The notes under the pieces are model-generated. The model made no database searches and was not told the origin of the DNA. It saw only the letters and a list, made by a program, of their open reading frames with translations. From Bradyrhizobium sp. CCGE-LA001 (GTDB lineage: Bacteria; Pseudomonadota; Alphaproteobacteria; Rhizobiales; Xanthobacteraceae), in assembly GCF_000296215.2 (NCBI RefSeq), contig NZ_CP013949.1, positions 3,403,501 to 3,467,500 of the forward strand: a DNA stretch of 64,000 nucleotides, in the 5' to 3' direction. A program made the position numbers and the translations under genes. This document shows, in pieces, positions 51,835 to 60,892 of the stretch (position 1 is the first letter of the stretch; each line of letters starts with the position of its first letter).

Positions 51835-51948
51835 GTAACAGATATCTGCCATGAAGGCATGCCGAGTTGGGTTGAGTCCCGATCTCGGCTATATCGCCCA
51901 GTGCCGGCGGCATCGCGTCAATCAGCCGCCAATCTGGGAGAGAACGCC

Positions 51949-52668
51949 GTGACCGATAAAGCGACCGGGCCGCTGCCCGCTTCCGTCCTCGAAGCGCTGG
52001 GCCGCTATGACACGCCGACCATCTGCAACGCCATGGAGATCGTGGCGCCCGAGCGGCGGCTGATCGGCTACACCACCAAGCAGCTAGTCTGCCCGTTTCC
52101 CGATCTGCCCCCGATCGTCGGCTATGCCCGCACGGTCGCGATCCGCTCGGTGCTGAAATCCTCGCTCCCTGCGGAGGAGCAGTCCAAGCGCCGCATCGAA
52201 TATTACGAATATGTCGGCACCGGCCACGGTCCGCGCATCTCGGTGATCCAGGACATCGACGGCCCCGATGTCGGCTATGGCGCGTTCTGGGGCGAGGTGC
52301 AGAGCAACGTGCACAAGGCGCTCGGCTGCCTCGGCGTCATCACCGACGGCTCGATCCGCGACATCCCGCAATGGGCCCCGGGTTTCCAGGCGCTGGCCGG
52401 CTCGATCGGCCCGTCCCATGCCTGGGTGCATGCGGAGAGCTTCGGCGGTGAGGTGCGCGTCGCCGGCATGACCGTGAAGTCGGATGATCTCATTCATGCC
52501 GACCAGCACGGCGCCATCGTGATCCCGCTCGACGTCGCGGCGAAGCTGCCCGAGGCTGCCGAGCTCTGTGGCCGGCGCGAGACGCCGATCCTGGAGATCG
52601 CGCGCAGCCCCGACTTCTCGCTGGAGAAGCTGAAGGCCGCGCTGAAACGCTCGGCGGAGATCCACTGA
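51949..52668 (+). CDS. RraA-family protein (HMG aldolase / demethylmenaquinone methyltransferase-like)
   Basis: A 239-residue protein of the RraA fold. Hallmarks: LGRYDTPTICNAMEIV near the start and CLGVITDGSIRDIPQW, in which the GG/DGSIRD motif binds metal and substrate, then IHADQHGAIVIP. Relatives include HMG/CHA aldolases and the RNase E inhibitor RraA, so the role is open. The GTG at 51949 is chosen because GGGAGAG lies upstream and no good ATG exists. It follows pssA by 114 bp. Confidence 0.83.
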   Translation: MTDKATGPLPASVLEALGRYDTPTICNAMEIVAPERRLIGYTTKQLVCPFPDLPPIVGYARTVAIRSVLKSSLPAEEQSKRRIEYYEYVGTGHGPRISVIQDIDGPDVGYGAFWGEVQSNVHKALGCLGVITDGSIRDIPQWAPGFQALAGSIGPSHAWVHAESFGGEVRVAGMTVKSDDLIHADQHGAIVIPLDVAAKLPEAAELCGRRETPILEIARSPDFSLEKLKAALKRSAEIH

Positions 52669-52685
52669 CGACCCGATTGGACGAT

Positions 52686-52973
52686 CTAAGGTCGCGACGG
52701 CAGCCGTCCATGTTCCGTCAGGAGCAGGGCGGCCTGATCCGGCTCGCTGAACACGGCGGCGGCGCATCCGATCAGGGTGAAGCCGCCCGCTAGGTCCCAC
52801 AGGGTGATCGCGCCTGCATTGTCGGGGAGTTGAATCCAGCGCGCGGCGATCACCGCGAACCCGGCCTCGATGAAGAGCAGCACGCTGAAAGCAGGCAGAA
52901 CCAGCGCCGGCTCGAGCAGATGGACCGAAAGCACCGCCGGAAGCGCGGTGAGAAGACTGAACAAGATCACCAT
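52686..52973 (-). CDS. Small hydrophobic membrane protein, unknown
   Basis: A 95-residue protein with two or three hydrophobic segments (VILFSLLTALPAVLSVHLLE, ALVLPAFSVLLFIEAGFAVI and ITLWDLAGGFTLIGCAAAVF). The ATG at 52973 starts directly with the first helix; the longer in-frame extension is hydrophilic and unconvincing. No family is recognised. Confidence 0.65.
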   Translation of the reverse strand: MVILFSLLTALPAVLSVHLLEPALVLPAFSVLLFIEAGFAVIAARWIQLPDNAGAITLWDLAGGFTLIGCAAAVFSEPDQAALLLTEHGRLPSRP

Positions 52974-53285
52974 GGCGAATGGCTCCCCCGCGATGGAGCG
53001 TGCCGTACAGGACAAACTACCCCCTGGATCCCTCGGCACGGATGTGACGCAGGGCCGCAGTCGGAGGGGGCTGCCGCTCTCCTGCGGTCGATCGTGGTTA
53101 GCGAAGTATTGAGAATCCCGCCGCCGGGCGGCCATCGCGGTCGTCTGCGGTCCGGCGAACCAGACTGTCCAGACTTAACCTTTACGCGTCTTTAATGGCG
53201 CCGCTCTAGGGTCTGCGATGCGGTTCGGGGTTGAGCCGCACCAGCGGCCAGGACGGCCGTTGTTGCGTAGGCGTTGGAGTCGATA
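52974..53285. other. Upstream region of motAB
   Basis: About 310 bp without a supported gene. TTAACC at 53175-53180 and TTAA at 53192-53195 resemble CtrA half-sites, but their 13-bp spacing does not match TTAA-N7-TTAA. I saw no stronger promoter signal. Confidence 0.4.
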
Positions 53286-54059
53286 ATGGATATCGCAACA
53301 CTTGTTGGCCTGGTCGCAGGCGCCATTGTCGTGTCGTCGCTGATCCTGATGGGCGGCAGCTTCGGGATGTTCTACGACATCCACGCCGTCATCGTCATCT
53401 TCGGCGGCTCATTCGCCGCAACGATGATCCGCTTTCCATTGTCGGCAATGATCCACGGCTTGCCGCTGGGCGCAAAGTTCGCCTTTACCCTGAGCAGCCT
53501 TTCGGCGCACGACCTCGTCGACGAACTCGCCCGCATTGCCGAGATCGCCCGCAAACAGGGACCGGTCGGGCTCGAAAAGGTCGAGACCGACGAGCCGTTC
53601 CTCGCCAAGGGCATCCGCTACGTCGCCGACGGCTACGACCTCGACTTCATCCGTGACAATCTGGAGCGCGACCGCGACAACTTTCTGATGCACCTCAACG
53701 AAGGCAGCAAGATCTATCGCGCGGTCGGCGACTGCGCGCCGGCATTCGGCATGATCGGTACGCTGCTCGGTATGGTGCAAATGTTCTCCAACATGCAGGA
53801 TCCCTCGAAGCTCGGTCCGTTCATGGCGACCGCGTTGCTGGCGACGCTCTACGGCGCCGTCGTCGCGAACCTGATCTGCCTGCCGATCGCCGACAAGCTG
53901 CATGGCAAGCTGCTCGATGAAGAGACCAACCGGACGCTGATCATCGACGGGATTTTGATGATCCGCGATTCCAAGAGCCCGACGCTCGTGCGCGAGATGC
54001 TGCTGGCCTATCTGCCGGAGAAGCATCGCCACGCTGAAGGCGAGCCGGTGCCGGCCTGA
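53286..54059 (+). CDS. motA: Flagellar motor stator protein MotA
   Basis: A 257-residue inner-membrane stator subunit, with four hydrophobic segments. Hallmarks: GGSFGMFYDIHAVIVIFGGS, DCAPAFGMIGTLLGMVQMF and ATALLATLYGAVVANLICLP with the conserved Pro in the proton path. It is closer to the PomA-like short form than to E. coli MotA. The ATG at 53286 is preferred to the upstream ATG at 53274. motB starts 33 bp later. Confidence 0.92.
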   Translation: MDIATLVGLVAGAIVVSSLILMGGSFGMFYDIHAVIVIFGGSFAATMIRFPLSAMIHGLPLGAKFAFTLSSLSAHDLVDELARIAEIARKQGPVGLEKVETDEPFLAKGIRYVADGYDLDFIRDNLERDRDNFLMHLNEGSKIYRAVGDCAPAFGMIGTLLGMVQMFSNMQDPSKLGPFMATALLATLYGAVVANLICLPIADKLHGKLLDEETNRTLIIDGILMIRDSKSPTLVREMLLAYLPEKHRHAEGEPVPA

Positions 54060-54092
54060 TCGGTCGGGTAGGGCGGTCGCAGAAAGCAGCCA

Positions 54093-54920
54093 ATGGCAAA
54101 GAAGAAACGCGAAGAGGCACATGGTGGTCACGGCTGGTTCGTGACCTTTGCCGATCTGATGGCGCTGCTCCTGGCGTTCTTCGTGATGCTGGTCGCGTTC
54201 TCCACCCAGGATGCCAACAAGCTGAAGATCGTCGCCGGCTCGATGCGCGAGGCGTTCGGCGTGCAGACCGAAGCGCGCTATTCCGGCATCGTCGAGTCCG
54301 ATGGCCTGCCGACCCGTCCGCGGCTCAAGAACGTCGACCACATCCAGCCCGAGGATGCTTCCAACACGCCGACGCCGGACCAGGAGGATCGCGAGAAGAC
54401 CTCAGGCGCGAAGATCAAGGTCGATCGCAATTTCGCGCTCGCCGCCGCCTCGCTGCGCCAAGCCTTGCAGGACATGCCGGAACTGACGGAGATGTCCAAG
54501 CACATCATGTTCGAGGAGACCAAGCAGGGCCTCAACCTCGAGATCGTCGATCAGGACGGCCGCTCGATGTTCGCCGACGGCTCCAAGGTGCCTTACGACC
54601 GCACCCGCCGCCTGGTCGAGAAGCTTGCGATTCCGCTCAAGGCGACACCGCTGCGCGTTTCGATCGCCGGCCACACCGCGGCGGGCTTCGTGCCGACCCG
54701 CAGCGACTACGGCGCCTTCGACCTTTCGGCCGATCGCGCCAATGCCGTGCGCCAGATCCTCGAGCGCGAAGGCTTGCCGTCGTCGCACATCTTCGCCGTC
54801 TCGGGCAAGGCGGACACCCAGCCGCTGTTTCCGGACGATCCTTCGCTCGCCGCCAATCGGCGGGTGACTATCACCTTGATGCGCGAAGACCCGCCACTGC
54901 CGCCAAACCTGAAGCCCTAA
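54093..54920 (+). CDS. motB: Flagellar motor stator protein MotB (OmpA-like)
   Basis: A 275-residue protein anchoring the stator to peptidoglycan. A single N-terminal membrane helix carries the proton-binding Asp21 (FVTFADLMALLLAFFVML). The C-terminal OmpA/peptidoglycan-binding domain includes SIAGHTAAGF, LSADRANAVRQILEREGL and a late NRRVTITL. It follows motA by 33 bp in a normal stator operon. Confidence 0.92.
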   Translation: MAKKKREEAHGGHGWFVTFADLMALLLAFFVMLVAFSTQDANKLKIVAGSMREAFGVQTEARYSGIVESDGLPTRPRLKNVDHIQPEDASNTPTPDQEDREKTSGAKIKVDRNFALAAASLRQALQDMPELTEMSKHIMFEETKQGLNLEIVDQDGRSMFADGSKVPYDRTRRLVEKLAIPLKATPLRVSIAGHTAAGFVPTRSDYGAFDLSADRANAVRQILEREGLPSSHIFAVSGKADTQPLFPDDPSLAANRRVTITLMREDPPLPPNLKP

Positions 54921-55093
54921 CGGTCTTGCATTACCATTTTACCTGAGGCATGTCGTCGCGCAGGCGATCAACGTTGCTGCGGTGTCACAGCTTCTATCTC
55001 GGCGACTGCTATGGTGGCGGGCCGATTGACAGGCGCGTCGGAACCGTCGAAAGGCGCCGGATCGAATTCAGGGACGAAGCGTTTTTCACCCCC

Positions 55094-56995
55094 ATGACGG
55101 CGAGCACCTCATCGACCGAGACCCACGACGGGAAGCCGGTCACATCAGGTTTTTGGGCCCTTACGCTCGGGAGCATCGGCGTCGTCTTCGGCGACATCGG
55201 CACCTCGCCTCTCTATGCATTCCACGAGGCGGTGAAGGGCGCGGCCCATGGCGAGCCAGTCTCGCGGGCTATCGTGCTGGGCGTGCTCTCGCTGATCCTG
55301 TGGGCGCTGCTGATCGTCGTCACCGCCAAATATGTCCTGCTGCTGCTGCGCGCCGACAATAACGGGGAGGGCGGCACGCTGTCGTTGATGGCGCTCGGCC
55401 AGCGCGCGCTCGGACGGCGAAGCTGGGTTCTGCTCGCGCTCGGCGTGGTCGGGGCCTCCATGTTCATCGGCGATTCCATGATTACGCCGGCGATCTCGGT
55501 GCTGTCGGCGGTCCAAGGCCTGAAGCTCGCTACTCCGGCGTTCGAGCACTACGTCGTGCCGCTCACTGTCCTCATCCTGGCGCTGCTGTTCGCCGTCCAG
55601 AGCAAGGGGACCGCACTGGTGGCCTCGGCCTTCGGGCCGGTGATGGTGATATGGTTCGCCGTCATTGCAGTGATGGGGGCCGTCCATATCGCCGACGACC
55701 CCACGGTGCTGGCGGCGATCAATCCCTATTATGCGGTGCAGTTCGTGCTGTCGCACGGTGTGATCGGCCTCGTGACTCTTGGCGCCGTGTTCCTGGCGGT
55801 GACCGGAGGCGAAGCGCTCTATGCCGATCTCGGTCATTTCGGGCGCAAGCCGATCCAGTCGGCCTGGATGTTCTTCGTGCTGCCCGCGCTCCTGATCAAC
55901 TATTTCGGGCAGGGCGCGCTGGTGCTGTCCGATCCCAGCGCGATCGAGCATTCCTTCTATCGCATGGTGCCTGACAGTCTGGTGCTGCCGCTGGTCGGCC
56001 TTGCGACCGCCGCGACTGTGATCGCGAGCCAGGCCGTGATCACCGGCGCCTATTCGCTGGTCTATCAGGCGGTGCAGCTCGGCCTGCTTCCGCGCTTCGA
56101 GGTGCGCTACACCTCCGAGACTCACGCCGGCCAGATCTATCTGCCGCGCGTGAACCGGCTGCTGCTGATCGGCGTGATGCTGCTGGTCTTGCTGTTCCAC
56201 ACCCCCAGCAATCTAGCCTCGGCCTATGGCATCGCGGTCTCCACGACCATGGTCGCCGACGGCATCATGGGCTTCGTCGTGATCTGGAAATTGTGGAACT
56301 GGCGCGCCGCCACGGCTGCGGCTGTCATCGTGCCCTTCGTCATCGTCGATTTGAGCTTCTTCAGTGCCAATCTGTTGAAGCTGCTCGATGGTGCCTGGGT
56401 GCCGCTGTTGTTTGGCATCGTCATGGTGGGGACGATCTGGACCTGGCGTAAGGGTTCGGGAATCCTGATTCAGAAAACGCGCCGGATCGAGGTGCCGCTG
56501 GACGATCTGATCCGGAGCCTGGAAAAGCGGCCGCCGCACATCGTCAAAGGCACCGCGGTGTTCCTCACCAGCGATCCCGCTTTCGTGCCGACCGCGTTGC
56601 TGCATAATCTGAAGCACAACAAGGTGCTGCACGAGCACAACGTGGTCCTGACCATTGAAACCGCGCAGACGCCACGGGTCGATCTGTCGGAGCGGTTCCG
56701 CATGGAGAAGATCAGCGACAAGTTCTCCAAGGTTCGCCTGCGCTTCGGCTACATGGAGCAGCCGAACGTGCCCAAGGCGCTTGCGATCGCCCGCAAGCAG
56801 GGCTGGCAGTTCGACATCATGTCGACGTCGTTCTTCGTGTCGCGGCGCTCGCTGAAAGCTTCGGCGCAATCGGGCATGCCGCTCTGGCAGGATCATTTGT
56901 TCATTGCGCTCAGCCGGTCCGCCAACGACGCCACGGACTATTTCCAAATCCCCACGGGTCGGGTGGTGGAAGTCGGAACCCAGGTCACGATCTAA
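55094..56995 (+). CDS. kup: Kup-type potassium uptake protein, copy 1
   Basis: A 633-residue K+/H+ symporter with about 12 membrane segments and a C-terminal cytoplasmic domain. Hallmarks: LGSIGVVFGDIGTSPLYAF, RADNNGEGGTLSLMAL, FIGDSMITPAISVLSAVQG, VTGGEALYADLGHFGRKPI and IASQAVITGAYSLVYQAVQL. The ATG at 55094 follows from the family N-terminus. A paralogue lies 139 bp downstream. The pair is widespread in Bradyrhizobium. Confidence 0.95.
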   Translation: MTASTSSTETHDGKPVTSGFWALTLGSIGVVFGDIGTSPLYAFHEAVKGAAHGEPVSRAIVLGVLSLILWALLIVVTAKYVLLLLRADNNGEGGTLSLMALGQRALGRRSWVLLALGVVGASMFIGDSMITPAISVLSAVQGLKLATPAFEHYVVPLTVLILALLFAVQSKGTALVASAFGPVMVIWFAVIAVMGAVHIADDPTVLAAINPYYAVQFVLSHGVIGLVTLGAVFLAVTGGEALYADLGHFGRKPIQSAWMFFVLPALLINYFGQGALVLSDPSAIEHSFYRMVPDSLVLPLVGLATAATVIASQAVITGAYSLVYQAVQLGLLPRFEVRYTSETHAGQIYLPRVNRLLLIGVMLLVLLFHTPSNLASAYGIAVSTTMVADGIMGFVVIWKLWNWRAATAAAVIVPFVIVDLSFFSANLLKLLDGAWVPLLFGIVMVGTIWTWRKGSGILIQKTRRIEVPLDDLIRSLEKRPPHIVKGTAVFLTSDPAFVPTALLHNLKHNKVLHEHNVVLTIETAQTPRVDLSERFRMEKISDKFSKVRLRFGYMEQPNVPKALAIARKQGWQFDIMSTSFFVSRRSLKASAQSGMPLWQDHLFIALSRSANDATDYFQIPTGRVVEVGTQVTI

Positions 56996-57008
56996 CCGCT
57001 ACGCCTCT

Positions 57009-57046
57009 GCCATGCCAATTTGCATGGCTAAGCCCCAGAATCGGGC
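57009..57046. other. Two short hairpins between the kup paralogues
   Basis: GCCATGC (57009-57015) pairs with GCATGGC (57022-57028) across CAATTT, and AGCCC (57031-57035) pairs with GGGCT (57043-57047) nearby. No T-tract follows. They may end kup copy 1 transcription weakly or separate the two messages. Confidence 0.35.
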
Positions 57047-57134
57047 TAGGCCATGCCGGCAGCGCAGGCCTATAAGCCGCGCGCTCTTCCGCCATTGTGC
57101 AGTGAAGCATTTTAGAGGCCACCCGGGCTCTCCC

Positions 57135-59063
57135 ATGACAAGCGACGCAGTGATTCCCGCCCTGGAAACGGCGGCGGCCAACGGGCATGGCGAGGCCCAC
57201 ACCACCGCCGGCTTCGGCGCGCTCGCGCTTGGCAGCATCGGCGTCGTCTATGGCGATATCGGCACCAGCCCACTCTACGCCTTCCGCGAGGCGGTGCTGG
57301 CGGCCTCGGGCGCCGAAGGGGTGCCGACGCCGGCAGCCGTTCTCGGCGTCGTCTCCCTGATCCTGTGGGCCCTCATCGTCGTGGTGACGCTGAAATATGT
57401 CGTCATCCTGCTGCGCGCCGACAACAACGGCGAGGGCGGCACGCTCGCGCTGATGGCCTTGGCCCAGCGCGCTGTCGGCACCGGCGGTGCCACCGTCGTC
57501 CTGCTCGGAATCATCTCCGGTGCGCTATTCTATGGCGATGCCGTGATCACGCCGGCGCTCTCGGTGCTGTCGGCGATCGAAGGCATGAAGGACGTCACGC
57601 TGCGGTTCGAACCTTATATCGTCCCGCTGACCGTGGTGATCCTGGTCGCGCTGTTCGCGGTGCAATCCCGCGGCACCGCCCGCGTTGCCGCCTTCTTCGG
57701 CCCGATCATGTGCGTCTGGTTCGCGGTGCTCGCGGCCGCCGCGATCCACCCGATCATCGAGCAGCCGCAGGTGCTGCTCGCGCTGAATCCGCTCTACGCG
57801 GTGTCCTTCATGCTCTCCCACGGCATCATCGGCTTTGTGACGCTAGGTGCGGTGTTCCTGGCGGTCACTGGCGCCGAAGCGCTCTATGCTGATCTCGGCC
57901 ATTTCGGCAAGCGGCCGATCCAGACTGCCTGGCTGGTCATCGTGCTGCCGTCGCTGGCGCTGAACTATCTGGGGCAGGGGGCGCTCGTGCTCGGCGATCC
58001 CGGGGCGATCGTGAGCCCGTTCTTCCAGCTCTTCCCGCAAGGATTCTTCCGCGGCTGCATGGTCGTGCTCGCCACCATGGCGACCGTCATCGCGAGCCAG
58101 GCAGTGATCACCGGCGCCTATTCGCTGACGCGTCAGGCGATCCAGCTCGGGCTGCTGCCGCGCTTCGAAATTCGTCATACCTCCGAAGCCCATTCGGGCC
58201 AGATCTTCATCCCGCGCATCAACCAGCTGCTGCTGCTCGCCGTGGTGCTGCTGGTGCTGCTGTTCCGCTCCTCCAGCGCGCTGGCGTCCGCCTACGGCAT
58301 CTCGGTCACCGGCACCATGGTCGTCACGGCGCTGATGGGCTTCGTCGTGGTCTGGAAGGTGTGGCGGTGGTCGCCGATCGCCGCCGGCGCGCTGATTGCG
58401 CCGTTCCTGTTCCTCGACATGACTTTCCTCGCCGCGAACCTGCTCAAGGTGGTCGAGGGCGGCTGGGTGCCGCTGGCGCTCGGCGCGCTCATGATCATCC
58501 TGATGTACACGTGGCGGCGCGGCAGCCGGCTGCTGTTCGAGAAGTCGCGCAAGCTCGAGTTCCCGCTCGCCGACCTCGTGGCCATGCTGGAGAAGCGGCC
58601 GCCCCAGCGCGTGCCCGGCACCGCCGTGTTCCTGACCTCGGACCCGCTCAGTGCGCCGACCGCGCTGATGCATAGTCTGAAACACTACAAGGTTCTGCAC
58701 GAGAAGAACGTCATTCTCACCATCGAGACGGCGCAGACCCCGCGGATCGATCCGGCCGAGCGGGTCAGGCTGGAGCAGATCTCGCCGACCTTCTCCAAGG
58801 TCACGCTGAAGTTCGGCTTCATGGAATCGCCCAATGTGCCGAAGGCGCTGGCGATCGCGCGCAAGCTCGGCTGGCAGTTCGACATCATGTCGACCTCGTT
58901 CTTCCTGTCGCGGCGGGCGCTGAAGCCCGCGGTGCATTCCGGCATGCCGCGCTGGCAGGACCGGCTGTTCATCTCGCTGAGCCGCTCGGCCAACGACGCC
59001 ACCGACTATTTCCAGATCCCGTCCGGCCGTGTGGTCGAGGTCGGAACGCAGGTGACGATCTAG
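57135..59063 (+). CDS. kup: Kup-type potassium uptake protein, copy 2
   Basis: A 642-residue paralogue of copy 1, with the same signatures (LGSIGVVYGDIGTSPLYAF, RADNNGEGGTLALMAL, VTGAEALYADLGHFGKRPI). It has a longer N-terminal cytoplasmic part and differs in FYGDAVITPALSVLSAIEG. Both proteins end with the same VVEVGTQVTI tail. The ATG at 57135 gives the expected start. The duplication is old, as the two differ along their length. The repeat element B follows 13 bp after the stop. Confidence 0.95.
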   Translation: MTSDAVIPALETAAANGHGEAHTTAGFGALALGSIGVVYGDIGTSPLYAFREAVLAASGAEGVPTPAAVLGVVSLILWALIVVVTLKYVVILLRADNNGEGGTLALMALAQRAVGTGGATVVLLGIISGALFYGDAVITPALSVLSAIEGMKDVTLRFEPYIVPLTVVILVALFAVQSRGTARVAAFFGPIMCVWFAVLAAAAIHPIIEQPQVLLALNPLYAVSFMLSHGIIGFVTLGAVFLAVTGAEALYADLGHFGKRPIQTAWLVIVLPSLALNYLGQGALVLGDPGAIVSPFFQLFPQGFFRGCMVVLATMATVIASQAVITGAYSLTRQAIQLGLLPRFEIRHTSEAHSGQIFIPRINQLLLLAVVLLVLLFRSSSALASAYGISVTGTMVVTALMGFVVVWKVWRWSPIAAGALIAPFLFLDMTFLAANLLKVVEGGWVPLALGALMIILMYTWRRGSRLLFEKSRKLEFPLADLVAMLEKRPPQRVPGTAVFLTSDPLSAPTALMHSLKHYKVLHEKNVILTIETAQTPRIDPAERVRLEQISPTFSKVTLKFGFMESPNVPKALAIARKLGWQFDIMSTSFFLSRRALKPAVHSGMPRWQDRLFISLSRSANDATDYFQIPSGRVVEVGTQVTI

Positions 59064-59076
59064 CTAGCTTCACCGC

Positions 59077-59179
59077 TGTCATCGCCCGCGAAGGCGGGCG
59101 ATCCAGTACTCCGAGACAGTTGCGGGTTGAATCGACAGGCCGCGGCGTACTGGATTCCCCGCCTGCGCGGGGAATGACA
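59077..59179. repeat. Palindromic repeat element, copy B (~103 bp)
   Basis: Outer arms TGTCAT (59077-59082) and ATGACA (59174-59179). Two perfect 9-bp hairpins follow: ATCGCCCGC-GAAG-GCGGGCGAT (59081-59102) and ATTCCCCGC-CTGC-GCGGGGAAT (59154-59175). Inner arms ATCCAGTAC (59101-59109) and GTACTGGAT (59147-59155) close the structure. The element folds into a cross with two hairpin arms. It shares the inner arms exactly with copy A. It lies after the kup pair. Confidence 0.88.
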
Positions 59180-59371
59180 CCGAGCGGGGTGGTGAGATGT
59201 GAAGCAGGAGCTTCAGGCATCTTGAAAGCCGCGCTTCAACTCGCTGCGATTTAGCTTTAACTTGCGCCGTGCGGCTCAAGCCTTTGTAGCGCTTGATTTT
59301 CGCGTCCCGAGAGGCGAGGTTGCGCGCCGGCCGGGATCGCCCAGGCCCACAGGCGCGACGTGGAGGATGAA

Positions 59372-59698
59372 GTGGCAAACCAGGTACAGGATCTGACCCC
59401 GGACGAGGTCTCCAAGGGGGTCGCCGAAGGCCGCTATCTCTTGGTCGACGTGCGCGAGCCGAACGAGGTCGAGGCCGAGGCCTATCCCTACGGCGTCGTG
59501 GTGCCGCTCTCGACCTTCAATCCCAAGGCGATCCCGGATCCCGGCGGCAAGGAGATCGTGTTCGCCTGCCGCTCGGGCAAGCGTTCCGTGACCGCCTCGC
59601 TCGCGGCACAGGCGGCCGGCTTGCCCTACGACAAGCACCTCGCGGGTGGCATGCTCGGCTGGAAGGCGGCGGGCCTTCCGAGCAAGGTCGGTGGCTGA
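59372..59698 (+). CDS. Single-domain rhodanese-like protein
   Basis: A 108-residue rhodanese domain. The nucleophile is Cys66 in VFACRSGKRSVT (active loop C-R-S-G-K-R). Other hallmarks: YLLVDVREPNEVEAEAY and HLAGGMLGWKAAGLP. It may carry sulfur as a persulfide. The GTG at 59372 is chosen because GGAGG lies 5 bp upstream; a GTG at 59360 would leave no ribosome site. The aminotransferase gene follows after 8 bp. Confidence 0.87.
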   Translation: MANQVQDLTPDEVSKGVAEGRYLLVDVREPNEVEAEAYPYGVVVPLSTFNPKAIPDPGGKEIVFACRSGKRSVTASLAAQAAGLPYDKHLAGGMLGWKAAGLPSKVGG

Positions 59699-59706
59699 TC
59701 GGCCCG

Positions 59707-60885
59707 ATGTCCAAAAGCTCGTCTCTGAACAAGGTCTTCGCCGACCTTCCCGTCACCATCTTCGAGGCGATGTCGCAGGCCGCGCGCGACAACGCCGCCA
59801 TCAATCTCGGCCAGGGCTTCCCTGACGATCCCGGCCCGGAAGACATCCGCCGCGCCGCGGCCGACGCCTCGCTGAACGGCTACAATCAGTACCCATCCAT
59901 GATGGGCCTGCCGGAGCTGCGCCAGGCGATCGCGACCCATTACGGCCATTGGCACGGTCTCAAGCTCGATCCGATGAGCGAGGTGATGGTGACCTCCGGC
60001 GGTACCGAGGCGCTGACCTCGGCGATCCTCGCGGTGGTGCAGCCGGGCGACGAAGTGGTCTGCTTCCAACCCGTCTATGATTCCTACCTCCCGATCATCC
60101 GCCAGGCCGGCGGCATTCCGCGCCTCGTCCGGCTCGAGCCGCCGCACTGGCGGCTGAATGAGGACATGCTGAAAAGCGTGTTCAATTCAAAGACCAAAGC
60201 GGTGCTCTTCAACAATCCTCTGAATCCCTCCGCGGTGGTCTATCCGCGCGAGGACCTCGAACTGCTCGCGCGCTACTGCCAGGAGTTCGACGTCATCGCA
60301 ATCTGCGACGAGGTCTGGGAGCACGTCACCTTCGATGAGCATAAGCACATCCCGCTGATTACCATCCCCGGCATGCGCGAGCGCACCATCAAGGTCGGCT
60401 CGGCCGGCAAGATCTTCTCGCTGACGGGCTGGAAGATCGGCTTCGTCTGCGCCGCGCCGCCGCTCCTGCGCGTCGCCGCCAAGGTGCACCAGTTCCTGAC
60501 CTTCACCACGGCGCCGAACTTGCAGGCCGCCGTCGCCTACGGCCTCGGCAAGTCCGACGATTACTTCCTGTCGATGCGCAAGGACCTGACTCGGAGCAGG
60601 GACCGCCTCACCAAGGGCCTCGAAAGCCTCGGCTTCCCCGTCCTGAAGTCGCAGGGCACCTACTTCCTCACCGTCGACCTGTCGCCGCTCGGGCTGAACG
60701 AGAGCGACACCGAGTTCTGCTGGCGGATCGTGAAAGAGTACAAGGTCGCGGCGATCCCGGTGTCCGCCTTTTACGAGCAGGATCCCGTGACCTCGGTGGT
60801 GCGCTTCTGCTTTGCCAAGAAGGACGAGACTCTCGACACCGCCCTCGAGCGGCTGTCGGACGCAGTGCGCGGGCGCAAGAGGTAG
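59707..60885 (+). CDS. PLP-dependent class I/II aminotransferase (YbdL-like)
   Basis: A 392-residue aminotransferase of fold type I. It shows INLGQGFPDDPGPE, YNQYPSMMGLPELRQAIA, TSGGTEALTSAILAVVQPGD and the PLP Lys235 in KVGSAGKIFSLTGWK. The family includes methionine and kynurenine aminotransferases. It is sandwiched between a rhodanese and a polyamine-binding protein. A role in sulfur amino acid or polyamine catabolism is inference only. Confidence 0.88.
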   Translation: MSKSSSLNKVFADLPVTIFEAMSQAARDNAAINLGQGFPDDPGPEDIRRAAADASLNGYNQYPSMMGLPELRQAIATHYGHWHGLKLDPMSEVMVTSGGTEALTSAILAVVQPGDEVVCFQPVYDSYLPIIRQAGGIPRLVRLEPPHWRLNEDMLKSVFNSKTKAVLFNNPLNPSAVVYPREDLELLARYCQEFDVIAICDEVWEHVTFDEHKHIPLITIPGMRERTIKVGSAGKIFSLTGWKIGFVCAAPPLLRVAAKVHQFLTFTTAPNLQAAVAYGLGKSDDYFLSMRKDLTRSRDRLTKGLESLGFPVLKSQGTYFLTVDLSPLGLNESDTEFCWRIVKEYKVAAIPVSAFYEQDPVTSVVRFCFAKKDETLDTALERLSDAVRGRKR

Positions 60886-60892
60886 ATTTGAG

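Noticed and set aside
53175..53195. CtrA site upstream of motA
   Set aside because: The two TTAA blocks are 13 bp apart, not 7. At best one half-site.
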